This document shows positions 1 to 6,707 of a stretch of DNA of 10,762 bases, piece after piece. The notes beneath the pieces were generated by a model. That model was not told the DNA's origin. It saw nothing but the letters and a program-made list of their open reading frames with translations, and searched no databases. The translations under genes were made by a program, and so were the position numbers. The stretch is taken from NCBI GenBank assembly GCA_964596375.1, contig CAZQTO010000081.1:1-10762 (forward strand). The letters are read 5' to 3'. The stretch comes from UBA1543 sp964596375 (GTDB lineage Bacteria > Pseudomonadota > Zetaproteobacteria > Mariprofundales > Mariprofundaceae). Each line of letters starts with the position of its first letter. Position 1 is the first letter of the stretch.

Positions 1-278
1 ACATTCAGTCGCTAACCTTTGCCGCTGAAAAGAACATGATTACCAACTCAGCGAGCCTATCCTGCAAGCTACTCGCAACCCTCAGCCGGAATGGCACCAT
101 GGTGAAAGAGAGAACAATTGGCACATCGGGCGAATACACCCTGACATTGTGGGCCAGCAAAAAGAAAATCTCCGAATTGGCCAGCGAAACGCTGGGCGAT
201 ACCGTGAGCGCGCTATTGCAGGATGCCGATACCGTGGCCTTCCTGAAAGAAACCCCGCAAGGCGCACCAACCCAATAA
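1..278 (+). CDS. 3' end of an unrecognised gene (5'-truncated by window edge)
   Basis: The frame containing codons at 3, 6, 9 and so on is open from the window edge to a TAA at 276-278. The ATG at 36 is therefore probably internal and not the start. About 91 residues are visible. They are soluble, with a beta-like stretch around GEYTLTLWASKK, then an alanine/leucine-rich helix (SELASETLGDTVSALLQD) and a short polar tail. This strand-then-helix ending is reminiscent of the C-terminus of small envelope lipoproteins such as the YajG or ABC-transport-auxiliary type, but no diagnostic motif is visible and that comparison is only an impression. It lies 22 bases upstream of the next gene on the same strand and is probably co-transcribed with it. 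Confidence 0.6.
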   Translation, partial: IQSLTFAAEKNMITNSASLSCKLLATLSRNGTMVKERTIGTSGEYTLTLWASKKKISELASETLGDTVSALLQDADTVAFLKETPQGAPTQ

Positions 279-300
279 AATAAACCCAGGGAGTACAAGG

Positions 301-687
301 ATGGCCGACAGCAAAGTGGAAGTGGAAATGAAGGTGGAAGAGCTCTACCGCGAAGAAATATTCACCGATCTTCGCTTGGGCACGATTCGCAAACTCATCC
401 CCATCAATGCTGACGGCACGGATGACGAAGCCCGCGAAGTGCGCTTCTCAGGTCAGGCCCAGATCATGACGCCAGGCGGAGCGCTACCGATAAGTTTCGA
501 GATTGAGGCGAAAACCATTGGCGAGGCAGCAACCGCTTTTGGCCCGGGGGCCGAAAAGGCCATTGAGGATACTGTGAGGAAACTGGAGGAAATGCGCCGC
601 CAAGCGGCCTCCGGCATCGTCCTTCCCGGCGCCGGCGATATCTCCAAACTAGGCGGCGGATCTGGCAGCGGGCTTATCCAGCCTTAA
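301..687 (+). CDS. Conserved-looking hypothetical protein, 128 aa
   Basis: The ATG at 301 is preceded by AGGGAG at 288-293 with a 7-base gap, a good ribosome binding site. The product has no signal peptide or membrane segment, so it is probably cytoplasmic. The N-terminus is acidic and helical. The middle (residues about 20-75) looks like beta strands (LRLGTIRKLIPI, VRFSGQAQIMTPGG, ISFEIEAKTIG). A helix follows (AIEDTVRKLEEMRRQAA), and the protein ends in a flexible glycine/serine tail. I do not recognise the family and assign no function. Coding is supported by the clear binding site, unbroken frame and codon use like its neighbours. It appears to be the second gene of a unit with the partial gene before it. 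Confidence 0.7.
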   Translation: MADSKVEVEMKVEELYREEIFTDLRLGTIRKLIPINADGTDDEAREVRFSGQAQIMTPGGALPISFEIEAKTIGEAATAFGPGAEKAIEDTVRKLEEMRRQAASGIVLPGAGDISKLGGGSGSGLIQP

Positions 688-724
688 GACTCAGCCCTGC
701 GACAGCATGTCGAGTTATACAAGT

Positions 725-1045
725 TCAATGGAAGAAAACAGCCAGCCAGATAGTTTCAGTGTAGCCATCGGTCCATGCGATGCGGTGCCTTTGATGCGCG
801 GGTAGCAGCAGGAAATCGCCCGCCTTTAGGCTGCGAATACCCTCCCCCTCAAGCTCAAGTCCCGCACTACCTGTCAGCAACAGCACCCATTCGTGCTCCG
901 GCTGGTCGTACCAGAACCCATCCGGCGAGGCCTGCCCGGTTGAAACAATGCGCTCAATACGGAGGCCGTCAGCATCAAGCAGGGTTTGCGTAATCTCCTC
1001 CGGCAGATTCGCCGGAATAGCCTCGAACATATTGCTGATTCTCAT
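725..1045 (-). CDS. Cupin-domain protein (single small cupin, 106 aa)
   Basis: This is a one-domain cupin, the small beta-barrel fold that usually binds a metal ion. The first cupin motif is around residues 44-59 (FWYDQPEHEWVLLLTG), with H51 and E52 as likely ligands. The second is around 76-87 (GDFLLLPAHQRH), with H84 and H87. The length of about 105 residues fits a widespread family of stand-alone cupins that begin with a short Met-x-x-Asn-Phe-x-x-Ile-Pro-like N-terminus. For that reason I prefer the ATG at 1045 over the upstream TTG at 1081, which would add 12 residues; an ATG at 1030 is also possible. No strong ribosome binding site is visible for any of these. It is convergent with the hypothetical gene at 301-687 and divergent from groES. 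The substrate is unknown, and nothing here says whether it is an enzyme or a sensor. Confidence 0.8.
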   Translation of the reverse strand: MRISNMFEAIPANLPEEITQTLLDADGLRIERIVSTGQASPDGFWYDQPEHEWVLLLTGSAGLELEGEGIRSLKAGDFLLLPAHQRHRIAWTDGYTETIWLAVFFH

Positions 1046-1102
1046 GGTGAAATAGCCTATCGGCTTTATCCATCTCAGCAAACCACCTGCACAATCCGAC
1101 GG

Positions 1103-1130
1103 TTGACAGTAGAGCCGCCCTTCCCATCAT
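1103..1130 (+). promoter_or_regulatory. Candidate sigma-70 promoter P1 of groESL
   Basis: A perfect TTGACA (1103-1108) is followed after 16 bases by CATCAT (1125-1130), a 4/6 match to TATAAT. The predicted transcription start falls inside the CIRCE operator that begins at 1130, the usual arrangement for HrcA-repressed promoters. The -35 box is strong, while the -10 assignment is only moderate. Confidence 0.5.
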
Positions 1131-1156
1131 TGGCACTCCTTTGCATGGAGTGCCAG
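1130..1156 (+). promoter_or_regulatory. CIRCE operator (HrcA binding site) upstream of groES
   Basis: The sequence is TTGGCACTC, nine bases, then GAGTGCCAG. The CIRCE consensus is TTAGCACTC-N9-GAGTGCTAA, so the left arm matches 8/9 and the right arm 7/9, with exactly the canonical 9-base spacer. The site lies about 100 bases before groES. In many bacteria HrcA bound to CIRCE represses groE until heat or misfolded protein titrates GroEL away. No hrcA gene lies in this window. Confidence 0.9.
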
Positions 1157-1173
1157 AAACTTTCTGTGGGGGA

Positions 1174-1203
1174 CTTGAATCGGCGCATGCCGATTCCTAT
1201 ATA
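1174..1203 (+). promoter_or_regulatory. Candidate second groESL promoter P2, heat-shock-like, with an inverted repeat in its spacer
   Basis: CTTGAAT at 1174-1180 is followed 17 bases later by TATATA at 1198-1203. It can be read as a sigma-70 promoter (TTGAAT / TATATA). It can also be read as a sigma-32-like promoter, with CTTGAA as the -35 and the TTCCTATAT stretch at 1194-1202 as a degenerate -10. The spacer carries GAATCGGC-GCAT-GCCGATTC (1177-1196), an inverted repeat with perfect 8-base arms, which could be an additional operator. The assignment is by motif only. Confidence 0.45.
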
Positions 1204-1212
1204 GATATCTAC

Positions 1213-1227
1213 GGTGGCAGCGCCACC
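1213..1227 (+). promoter_or_regulatory. Hairpin in the groES 5' leader
   Basis: GGTGGC-AGC-GCCACC forms a perfect 6-bp stem with a 3-base loop in the untranslated leader, 31 bases before the groES ATG. It is followed by the AU-rich TATCTTTTAA. It may stabilise the 5' end of the groE messenger or act as a small structural control element. The U-run is too interrupted for a convincing attenuator, and the hairpin does not occlude the ribosome binding site at 1245-1250. Confidence 0.4.
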
Positions 1228-1258
1228 TATCTTTTAACGAAACGAAGGAGCATCAACG

Positions 1259-1555
1259 ATGTCAACAAAGGTCCGTCCTTTACATGATCGTGTCATTGTC
1301 CGCCGTCTGGACGAAATAGAAAAGTCCGCCGGAGGTATCATCATCCCGGATACCGCCAAGGAAAAACCGGTCGAAGGTGAAGTCATTGCAGCAGGCAAGG
1401 GCAAAATTCTGGAGAACGGCGACATCCGCCCGCTGGACGTCAAGAAGGGTGACAAGGTCATCTTCTCCAAGTATGCCGGTACCGAGATCAAGCTCGATGG
1501 CAAGGAATTCCTGATGATGCGCGAGGATGACATTCTCGGCGTGATCGAGTCCTAA
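1259..1555 (+). CDS. groES: Co-chaperonin GroES (Hsp10)
   Basis: GroES is the heptameric lid that closes the GroEL folding chamber in the cytoplasm. The product is 98 residues, the normal length for the family. Recognisable blocks are the N-terminal VRPLHDRVIVRR strand, the mobile loop around residues 19-33 carrying the GGIIIP motif that contacts GroEL, the KEKPVEGEVIAAGKGK segment, and the C-terminal GDKVIFSKYAGTEIK and REDDILGVIES blocks. The ATG at 1259 is preceded by AAGGAG at 1245-1250 with 8 bases between, and there is no sensible alternative start. groEL follows 62 bases downstream, so the pair is a standard groESL operon. Regulation is indicated by the CIRCE site and two candidate promoters upstream. 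Confidence 0.97.
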   Translation: MSTKVRPLHDRVIVRRLDEIEKSAGGIIIPDTAKEKPVEGEVIAAGKGKILENGDIRPLDVKKGDKVIFSKYAGTEIKLDGKEFLMMREDDILGVIES

Positions 1556-1617
1556 AACTCGAATTCTGAGCAAACCGAACCCGAACAGAACCCAACATAG
1601 ATAAAGGAGATTAAAGA

Positions 1618-3261
1618 ATGGCTTCAAAAGAAATTCGTTTTGGCGAAGACGCACGTTCGCAGATGATGCACGGCGTGAACCAGCTGGCTGACGCAGTGAA
1701 AGTCACGCTCGGCCCGAAAGGCCGCAATGTAGTGATCGACAAATCCTGGGGTGCTCCAAGTATCACAAAGGACGGCGTAACCGTTGCCAAGGAAATCGAA
1801 CTGGAGAACAAGTTCGAGAACATGGGCGCACAGATGGTCAAGGAAGTTGCTTCCAAAACCGCCGATATTGCCGGTGACGGCACTACTACCGCCACAGTGC
1901 TGGCTCAGGCCATTGCCCGTGAAGGCATCAAATCCGTGGCCGCCGGCATGAACCCGATGGACATCAAGCGCGGTATCGACAAGGCCGTAGCTGCCGTTGT
2001 CGCTGAACTGGGCAAGCTGTCCAAGCCGGTCAAGAATCAGGCGGAAATCGCTCAGGTCGGCACCATTTCGGCCAATGGCGACGAGGAAATCGGCAAGATC
2101 ATCGCTGATGCCATGGAGAAGGTCGGCAAAGAAGGCGTAATCACCGTGGAAGAGGCCAAGGGTCTGGAAACGGAACTGGATGTCGTGGAAGGCATGCAGA
2201 TCGATCGCGGTTATCTCTCTCCCTACTTCGTGACCGATACCGAGCGTATGGAAGCCAACATCGAGAGCCCGTACATCCTGTTGCATGAGAAGAAGATATC
2301 CAGCATGCGCGACATGCTGCCGATTCTTGAGGCAGTAGCCCGTTCAGGCAGACCGCTGATCATTATCGCAGAAGACATCGAAGGCGAAGCTCTGGCAACG
2401 CTGGTGGTCAACAAGGTTCGCGGTGTGGTCAACGTGGCAGCTGTTAAGGCACCAGGCTTCGGCGACCGCCGCAAGGCCATGCTTGAAGACATGGCCATCC
2501 TGACCGGCGGCAAGGTAATTTCTGAAGAGTTGGGTCTGAAGCTTGAGAGCGTAACCCTTGAAGACCTCGGCTCAGCTGCCAACGTGAAGATCACCAAGGA
2601 TACCACGACCATCGTGGACGGTGCCGGCGCAAAAGCCGACATCGAAGGCCGTGTGGCTCAGATCCGCAAGCAAATCGAGGGAACCACCTCGGACTACGAC
2701 AAGGAGAAACTGCAGGAGCGTCTGGCCAAGCTGGCTGGCGGTGTTGCCGTGATCAAGGTCGGTGCTGCGACTGAAGTGGCAATGAAAGAGAAGAAGGACC
2801 GCGTGGACGATGCATTGCATGCCACCCGCGCTGCTGTTGAAGAAGGCGTTGTGGCCGGCGGCGGTGTCGCTCTGATTCGTGCCCGCAAGGCGCTGGACAA
2901 CATGAAGGGTGCCAACCACGATCAGGATGTCGGTATTGCTACCGTGCGTCGTGCCGTGGAAGCCCCGCTGCGCCAGATCGTGGTCAACTGCGGTGATGAA
3001 GCCTCGGTTGTGGTCAATGAAGTCTCCAACAGCAAGGACCCTGATTTCGGTTACAACGCTGCAACCGAGACCTACGGCAACCTTGTCGAACAGGGCGTCA
3101 TCGATCCCACCAAGGTCGTGCGTACGGCACTGCAGAATGCAGCCTCCATCGCAGGCCTGTTGATCACCACCGAAGCCATGGTGGCCGAGCTTCCGAAGAA
3201 GGAAGCACCTGCAGGTGGCGGCGACATGGGCGGCATGGGTGGTATGGGCGGTATGATGTAA
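1618..3261 (+). CDS. groEL: Chaperonin GroEL (Hsp60)
   Basis: GroEL is the double-ring ATP-dependent chaperonin that folds proteins in the cytoplasm together with GroES. At 547 residues it has the usual length and aligns without gaps to the familiar N-terminal equatorial sequence. The ATP-site blocks are present: LGPKGRNVV (residues 31-39), KDGVTVA with the conserved D52, and GDGTTTATVLAQ with D87. The intermediate and apical domains follow, including the GVAVIKVGAATE block. The GGGVAL block belongs to the second equatorial half. The C-terminus is the flexible GGM repeat tail (GGMGGMGGMM) characteristic of typical GroELs. The ATG is preceded by AAAGGAG at about 1603-1609. The gene is intact with no unusual residues noted, and it is closed by the hairpin terminator just downstream. 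Confidence 0.98.
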   Translation: MASKEIRFGEDARSQMMHGVNQLADAVKVTLGPKGRNVVIDKSWGAPSITKDGVTVAKEIELENKFENMGAQMVKEVASKTADIAGDGTTTATVLAQAIAREGIKSVAAGMNPMDIKRGIDKAVAAVVAELGKLSKPVKNQAEIAQVGTISANGDEEIGKIIADAMEKVGKEGVITVEEAKGLETELDVVEGMQIDRGYLSPYFVTDTERMEANIESPYILLHEKKISSMRDMLPILEAVARSGRPLIIIAEDIEGEALATLVVNKVRGVVNVAAVKAPGFGDRRKAMLEDMAILTGGKVISEELGLKLESVTLEDLGSAANVKITKDTTTIVDGAGAKADIEGRVAQIRKQIEGTTSDYDKEKLQERLAKLAGGVAVIKVGAATEVAMKEKKDRVDDALHATRAAVEEGVVAGGGVALIRARKALDNMKGANHDQDVGIATVRRAVEAPLRQIVVNCGDEASVVVNEVSNSKDPDFGYNAATETYGNLVEQGVIDPTKVVRTALQNAASIAGLLITTEAMVAELPKKEAPAGGGDMGGMGGMGGMM

Positions 3262-3284
3262 ACAGCCCTTACCCGGGCACAAAA

Positions 3285-3320
3285 ACGAAAGCGGCCTCCC
3301 CTGGGGGGCCGCTTTTTTTG
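3285..3320 (+). terminator. Rho-independent terminator after groEL, probably bidirectional
   Basis: The stem is AAAGCGGCC (3288-3296) pairing with GGCCGCTTT (3307-3315), extended inside by C/G pairs, and followed by an uninterrupted run of seven T at 3313-3319. On the opposite strand the same stem is followed by TTTCGTTTTT, so it can also end the convergent operon whose last gene stops at 3349. Confidence 0.9.
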
Positions 3321-3348
3321 TATCTATTCTAACAGAAAAAAGAGCGGG

Positions 3349-4089
3349 CTAGGCTGCCTTGTCGTCAAACAATCCCGATTGCCGATTAGCAACCAGATCG
3401 TCGCCGATATCGCGTATCTGACGACCCGCCCAGCGTGCGGTCAGCCGCTTGCGTTCGGACAATGATGCCTTTTCCATCTGAGCCATCGCGCCAAGCAGTG
3501 TCTCCAGGTCACGTGGCAGATGGGTGAGCATCAGACGAATCACCGCATCGTCAATCTGCCACTGGCGGGATAAAGCCACGGCCTGCAACACCGCTGTTAG
3601 CTCAATATCACTGTACGGCGGATGCATATCCACCTGTTCTAGCGTAGCCAGTCTGGTAACCAGTTCTGGCGGGGTGTCGCTGAAATCAGCGTTGCGCCAT
3701 AGCAAGGCGACGGGGCGCTGCGCCTCGCGGCTGCGCTCCAGCAGGTGAAACAGTGCGATACCCGTAGCACGCGGAACAGGGCCTGCAGGAACATCAAGCA
3801 ACCACCAAGCTGCATTGCCCAATGCCTCTATCCATTTGGCCACCTGGCGGGTCGCCGTCTGCGCAGCATCGGGATGAACTGATATAAAACCCAGGTATGG
3901 ATATTCATCAGCCAGCACATGTGCAACATGTGTCTTGCCTGCCGGGGCCTGAGAATTCAGCCAAAGGCGCCCACCGTTCACCAGCCACAGGGCCAGCCGG
4001 TTTTGTGCTGCCTCCACCCCGCTATGCCGCACCCACTCGGCATAGGCAAAGCTCGGTGGCAGATCAATATCAAGAAGTTGCTGACGCAT
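3349..4089 (-). CDS. hda: Hda-like DnaA paralogue (regulatory inactivation of DnaA)
   Basis: Hda is an AAA+ protein related to the ATPase domain of DnaA. On the replication clamp it stimulates hydrolysis of DnaA-bound ATP and so prevents re-initiation. This product is 246 residues. It has a degenerate Walker A (APAGKTH, K52-T53, lacking the first glycine), a degenerate Walker B (WWLLDV, D99), a candidate arginine finger R146 in VTRLAT, and the sensor-2 motif LPRDLETLL (R193). The degenerate nucleotide site is normal for the family. The N-terminus (QQLLDIDLPP) partly resembles the Hda clamp-binding motif QLxLPL. The C-terminus carries QSGLF (237-241), a better match to the QxxLF clamp-binding pattern. 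The ATG overlaps the stop of the upstream perM-like gene as TGATG, indicating translational coupling, and this is the last gene of the operon. Assignment to Hda rests on family features and gene order. Confidence 0.85.
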   Translation of the reverse strand: MRQQLLDIDLPPSFAYAEWVRHSGVEAAQNRLALWLVNGGRLWLNSQAPAGKTHVAHVLADEYPYLGFISVHPDAAQTATRQVAKWIEALGNAAWWLLDVPAGPVPRATGIALFHLLERSREAQRPVALLWRNADFSDTPPELVTRLATLEQVDMHPPYSDIELTAVLQAVALSRQWQIDDAVIRLMLTHLPRDLETLLGAMAQMEKASLSERKRLTARWAGRQIRDIGDDLVANRQSGLFDDKAA

Positions 4090-5165
4090 CAGGCAAGGTC
4101 TGACTGTTGGCTATCCCGATATCGCCGGTCGATTTCGCGCAACAATACGGTGGCTGCTGCAGTCACCGGCACGGCAATCAACAGACCCGCGAAACCGAAA
4201 CGCTCCGCAGCAATGGTCAAAGCAAGCAGAATAACCAGCGGGTGCAGACCCAACCTGTCGCCCAGTACCTTGGGGGCCAGATAAAAGGCCTCCAGCAGAT
4301 GAACTACGGTGAATACCACCAGCACACCGAGCAAATGATGATCCCCACCAAATGTCCACAGCGACATCATACTTGCCGCACAAAAACCGCCGATCAAACC
4401 GACGTAGGGGATAAAAGCCAGCAGGCCTGAAATCAAACCAATGGCCAGCGCAAAGGGAATTCCGGCCAGATACAGGCCAATGCTGTAGAGCACGGCGAGC
4501 ATCAGGCAAATGGAAAACTGGCCGCGCAGAAAAGCGCTGATCATGGTGTCGATTTCTTCGGTCATGCGCAGGATCAGATCGCGGCTACCATGCGGCAGTC
4601 GTGCCTTGAGCAAGGATCCGATTTTCTCCCAGTCGTAGAGCAAGTAGAAAGCGAACAATGGCACCAGGATAACTTTGAACAGACCAAGTATCGTGCCCAG
4701 CATATTACTCACCGCCGACAGGCCCCAATGTGCCCAGGGCGACAGCTTTTCCAGCCCCAGCACTCTGACCTGCTCCTGCAGCCACTGGCTCCAGCGCTCC
4801 AGATCGCCACCGATATCAACACCGAGATTACTCAGCACCCAGGGGGCCCACTGATCCTTCAGGCGCAAGACGATATCCGGCAGCGCCTGTACCACATGTA
4901 TGGCCTGGGCAAGTAATGGCGGGAAAAGCAGCACCATGCTCAGCACGACAGCACTCATGCCGAAGACAAAAACCAGTGGCGTAGCGATATTGCGTGATAT
5001 GCCGTGCGCATGCAGCCAGGAAACAAGTGGCACCAGCAGATAGGCCATCAGCCAGGCGACCAGCAGGGGACCTGCTACGCCGGAAAGCAGCCAGAGGATC
5101 CCTGCCACTGCGAGCAGGAAAAGACCAACCGTCATCCACCACTGCCATGTACGATTTGCCAGCAT
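4089..5165 (-). CDS. AI-2E family transporter / PerM-like membrane protein
   Basis: This is a polytopic inner-membrane protein of the AI-2E transporter (UPF0118, PerM) family; members export small molecules or act as Na+/H+ antiporters, and the substrate here is unknown. From the ATG at 5165 it is 358 residues, the usual size. Two hydrophobic segments lie near the N-terminus, followed by a long amphipathic soluble stretch typical of the family. The C-terminal membrane block includes FIPYVGLIGG, LAPKVLGDRLGLHPLVI and FGFAGLLIAVPV, which are family hallmarks. I reject an in-frame extension to 5255 because it would lie inside the preceding gene, add a soluble cysteine-containing leader and ignore the G-rich binding site just before 5165. 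The start overlaps the preceding stop and the stop overlaps the hda start, both as TGATG. Confidence 0.9.
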   Translation of the reverse strand: MLANRTWQWWMTVGLFLLAVAGILWLLSGVAGPLLVAWLMAYLLVPLVSWLHAHGISRNIATPLVFVFGMSAVVLSMVLLFPPLLAQAIHVVQALPDIVLRLKDQWAPWVLSNLGVDIGGDLERWSQWLQEQVRVLGLEKLSPWAHWGLSAVSNMLGTILGLFKVILVPLFAFYLLYDWEKIGSLLKARLPHGSRDLILRMTEEIDTMISAFLRGQFSICLMLAVLYSIGLYLAGIPFALAIGLISGLLAFIPYVGLIGGFCAASMMSLWTFGGDHHLLGVLVVFTVVHLLEAFYLAPKVLGDRLGLHPLVILLALTIAAERFGFAGLLIAVPVTAAATVLLREIDRRYRDSQQSDLA

Positions 5166-5719
5166 CACCCCCCCCTCTCCGCATGTACGGCCTTCAATGT
5201 CCATAGCACCATATATTGTACGCCAGAAGCAACCGTAAGACTGAAGGTAATCCACACCGCAAACTGCATCAGGGTTTCGGAAAAACCATAAGCCATATGT
5301 AACAGGGCCAGCAGCACATAGAAAATCTGTGCGACGGTGGTGGTCTTGGAGAGAAATGTCGGCTCCATCCGCAAACGCTTCGTAACCAACTCGTATAGAG
5401 CTGCACCGCCAATGATAATCGCATCACGGAAGATCACGGCAAGAAACACGAACAACGGCACCTCATCGACATAGAACAGGCAGACGATAGTACTGACCAG
5501 CATCAGCTTGTCGGCCAGCGGATCCAGATACGCTCCCACCGTGGTGCGCATATTGCAGTGCTTGGCAATGGCCCCGTCGAGCATGTCGGTCAATCCGGCA
5601 ACGGCCATAAAAATAAGCGCCTGCAAGGGCTGATCCATCAGAATAAAATAAACGATCACCGGGGTCAGCAGAATGCGCCCCAGAGTCAGCAGATTGGGAA
5701 TATTGATGACCTGTCCCAT
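5165..5719 (-). CDS. CDP-alcohol phosphatidyltransferase family protein (PgsA-like)
   Basis: The enzyme class transfers a phosphatidyl group from CDP-diacylglycerol to an alcohol at the inner membrane; PgsA makes phosphatidylglycerol phosphate. The product has 184 residues with several hydrophobic segments. The signature D-x2-DG-x2-AR-x8-G-x3-D-x3-D is present as D45, D48-G49, A52-K53, G62, D66 and D70, with lysine where arginine is usual. The N-terminal NIPNLLTLGRILLTPVIV is typical of PgsA-like proteins. The later RDAIIIGGAALYE segment differs from the REI-type segment of classical PgsA and fits a sister group of the family. The acceptor alcohol is therefore not certain, and I leave the gene symbol blank. 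It starts 28 bases after the DUF2066 gene and overlaps the perM-like start. The last codons run through a G8 tract. Confidence 0.88.
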   Translation of the reverse strand: MGQVINIPNLLTLGRILLTPVIVYFILMDQPLQALIFMAVAGLTDMLDGAIAKHCNMRTTVGAYLDPLADKLMLVSTIVCLFYVDEVPLFVFLAVIFRDAIIIGGAALYELVTKRLRMEPTFLSKTTTVAQIFYVLLALLHMAYGFSETLMQFAVWITFSLTVASGVQYMVLWTLKAVHAERGG

Positions 5720-5747
5720 CAGTGCCGCCGCCTCATTACGTAACCTT

Positions 5748-6707
5748 TTATTGTATCACCCAGCTGCCATCAGCCAGCCGATCCATACGGTAGCCGCGGC
5801 GGGCGAACCATTCTCCCAGCCAACTCGTATCACCACCTTCGAGTTGCACCCTGTAATGCTGCACACCCTGACTCAACTGCACAGGCACAAGATTTCGCAC
5901 ACGCGGATCGTGGGCCAGGGACTCCTCCAGCGCCACCTGCTCCAGCAGGCTTCCAGCACGCTGCACAACAAGCTCGATAGCGAATTCATTCATCCCGCCC
6001 TCGGCCCCGTCCTGAATACTGGAGAGAGCCTGCGCATCATAGGCATAGGCATCGCGTGCCTTGAGCAATACCTCATCAAGCCAGGCCTTCAAAGCAGGCA
6101 GGGAATCGGCATCTGTTATCTCGCGGATCTCAATAAATTCAGCCAGCCTTGACTGACCGCGCACCGACAATTCGGCATGTTGTGCATCCAGCCAACGCCA
6201 TGCCAGAACAAGGCCCGCGCCATCATCGCTCAGTTCTATACCATGGGAAGGTGCCAGACGGACAGCTTCCTCCTCAAGCCGCTGGCTGGTCTGTAGCATT
6301 TCCTGACCTGCACCGTTACGCACGCTGAGCAACAGGTGAAAACGTGGAAGCGTAACTATGGCCGCAATATGCGCCTCGCGCAGTGCTGCAAAAACCCTCT
6401 CACCCTGAAACTCGACCACCGTAACTTCACGTCCCGGCACAATTCTCGCCACCATGCGGTTATCACTGCCAAGGGCAGCGGCAAGGGGGCGCTGCGCCAC
6501 AGGAACGATGCGATCCCACAGAATCGGCAGAGCCTGTTTGAGCAGCAGGCCGGCATCGGGCGATCCCTGCAGGCCCGTTTCCTCGGTCAATGCGACCGTC
6601 AGTCGGATATCTTCCTTCTGCGCACAAGCCGGAAATGGCGCAACAAATTGCAACAACAGCGTCAGACCGATGCAAATAGCTGGAAGAAGTCTTGTGATAT
6701 TTGCTAT
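5748..6707 (-). CDS. DUF2066-type exported protein, probable AUA start
   Basis: The function is unknown; the family is usually found next to pgsA/perM/hda or purM in gammaproteobacteria, and position plus general composition support this call. The C-terminal part repeats the family pattern of two similar alpha/beta segments and ends LADGSWVIQ. The first conventional start is TTG at 6656 (302 aa), but this cuts into a hydrophobic leader. Reading upstream in frame gives a good signal peptide: a short n-region with one arginine, a hydrophobic core (LLPAICIGLTLLLQF) and an ACA cleavage site before QKED. The only plausible initiation point for it is ATA at 6705-6707. That codon sits exactly 7 bases after GAGGG (6715-6719) and overlaps the sspB TAG stop. 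The product would be 319 residues, with the mature protein in the periplasm. The start is inferred and needs N-terminal evidence. Confidence 0.75.
   Translation of the reverse strand: MANITRLLPAICIGLTLLLQFVAPFPACAQKEDIRLTVALTEETGLQGSPDAGLLLKQALPILWDRIVPVAQRPLAAALGSDNRMVARIVPGREVTVVEFQGERVFAALREAHIAAIVTLPRFHLLLSVRNGAGQEMLQTSQRLEEEAVRLAPSHGIELSDDGAGLVLAWRWLDAQHAELSVRGQSRLAEFIEIREITDADSLPALKAWLDEVLLKARDAYAYDAQALSSIQDGAEGGMNEFAIELVVQRAGSLLEQVALEESLAHDPRVRNLVPVQLSQGVQHYRVQLEGGDTSWLGEWFARRGYRMDRLADGSWVIQ

Noticed and set aside
700..712. Short inverted repeat CGACA-GCA-TGTCG between two convergent genes
   Set aside because: The arms are only 5 bp and there is no U-run on either strand, which is too weak to call a terminator.
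2572..3282. Long minus-strand open frame antisense to groEL, and another at 1624-2286
   Set aside because: Both are shadows of the strongly biased groEL codon usage. They have no ribosome binding site and the translations are His/Asp-rich without family features.
5166..5255. Upstream extension of the PerM-like gene
   Set aside because: The extension lies entirely inside the phosphatidyltransferase gene, is not hydrophobic, and the ATG at 5165 has a G-rich binding site and the usual family N-terminus.
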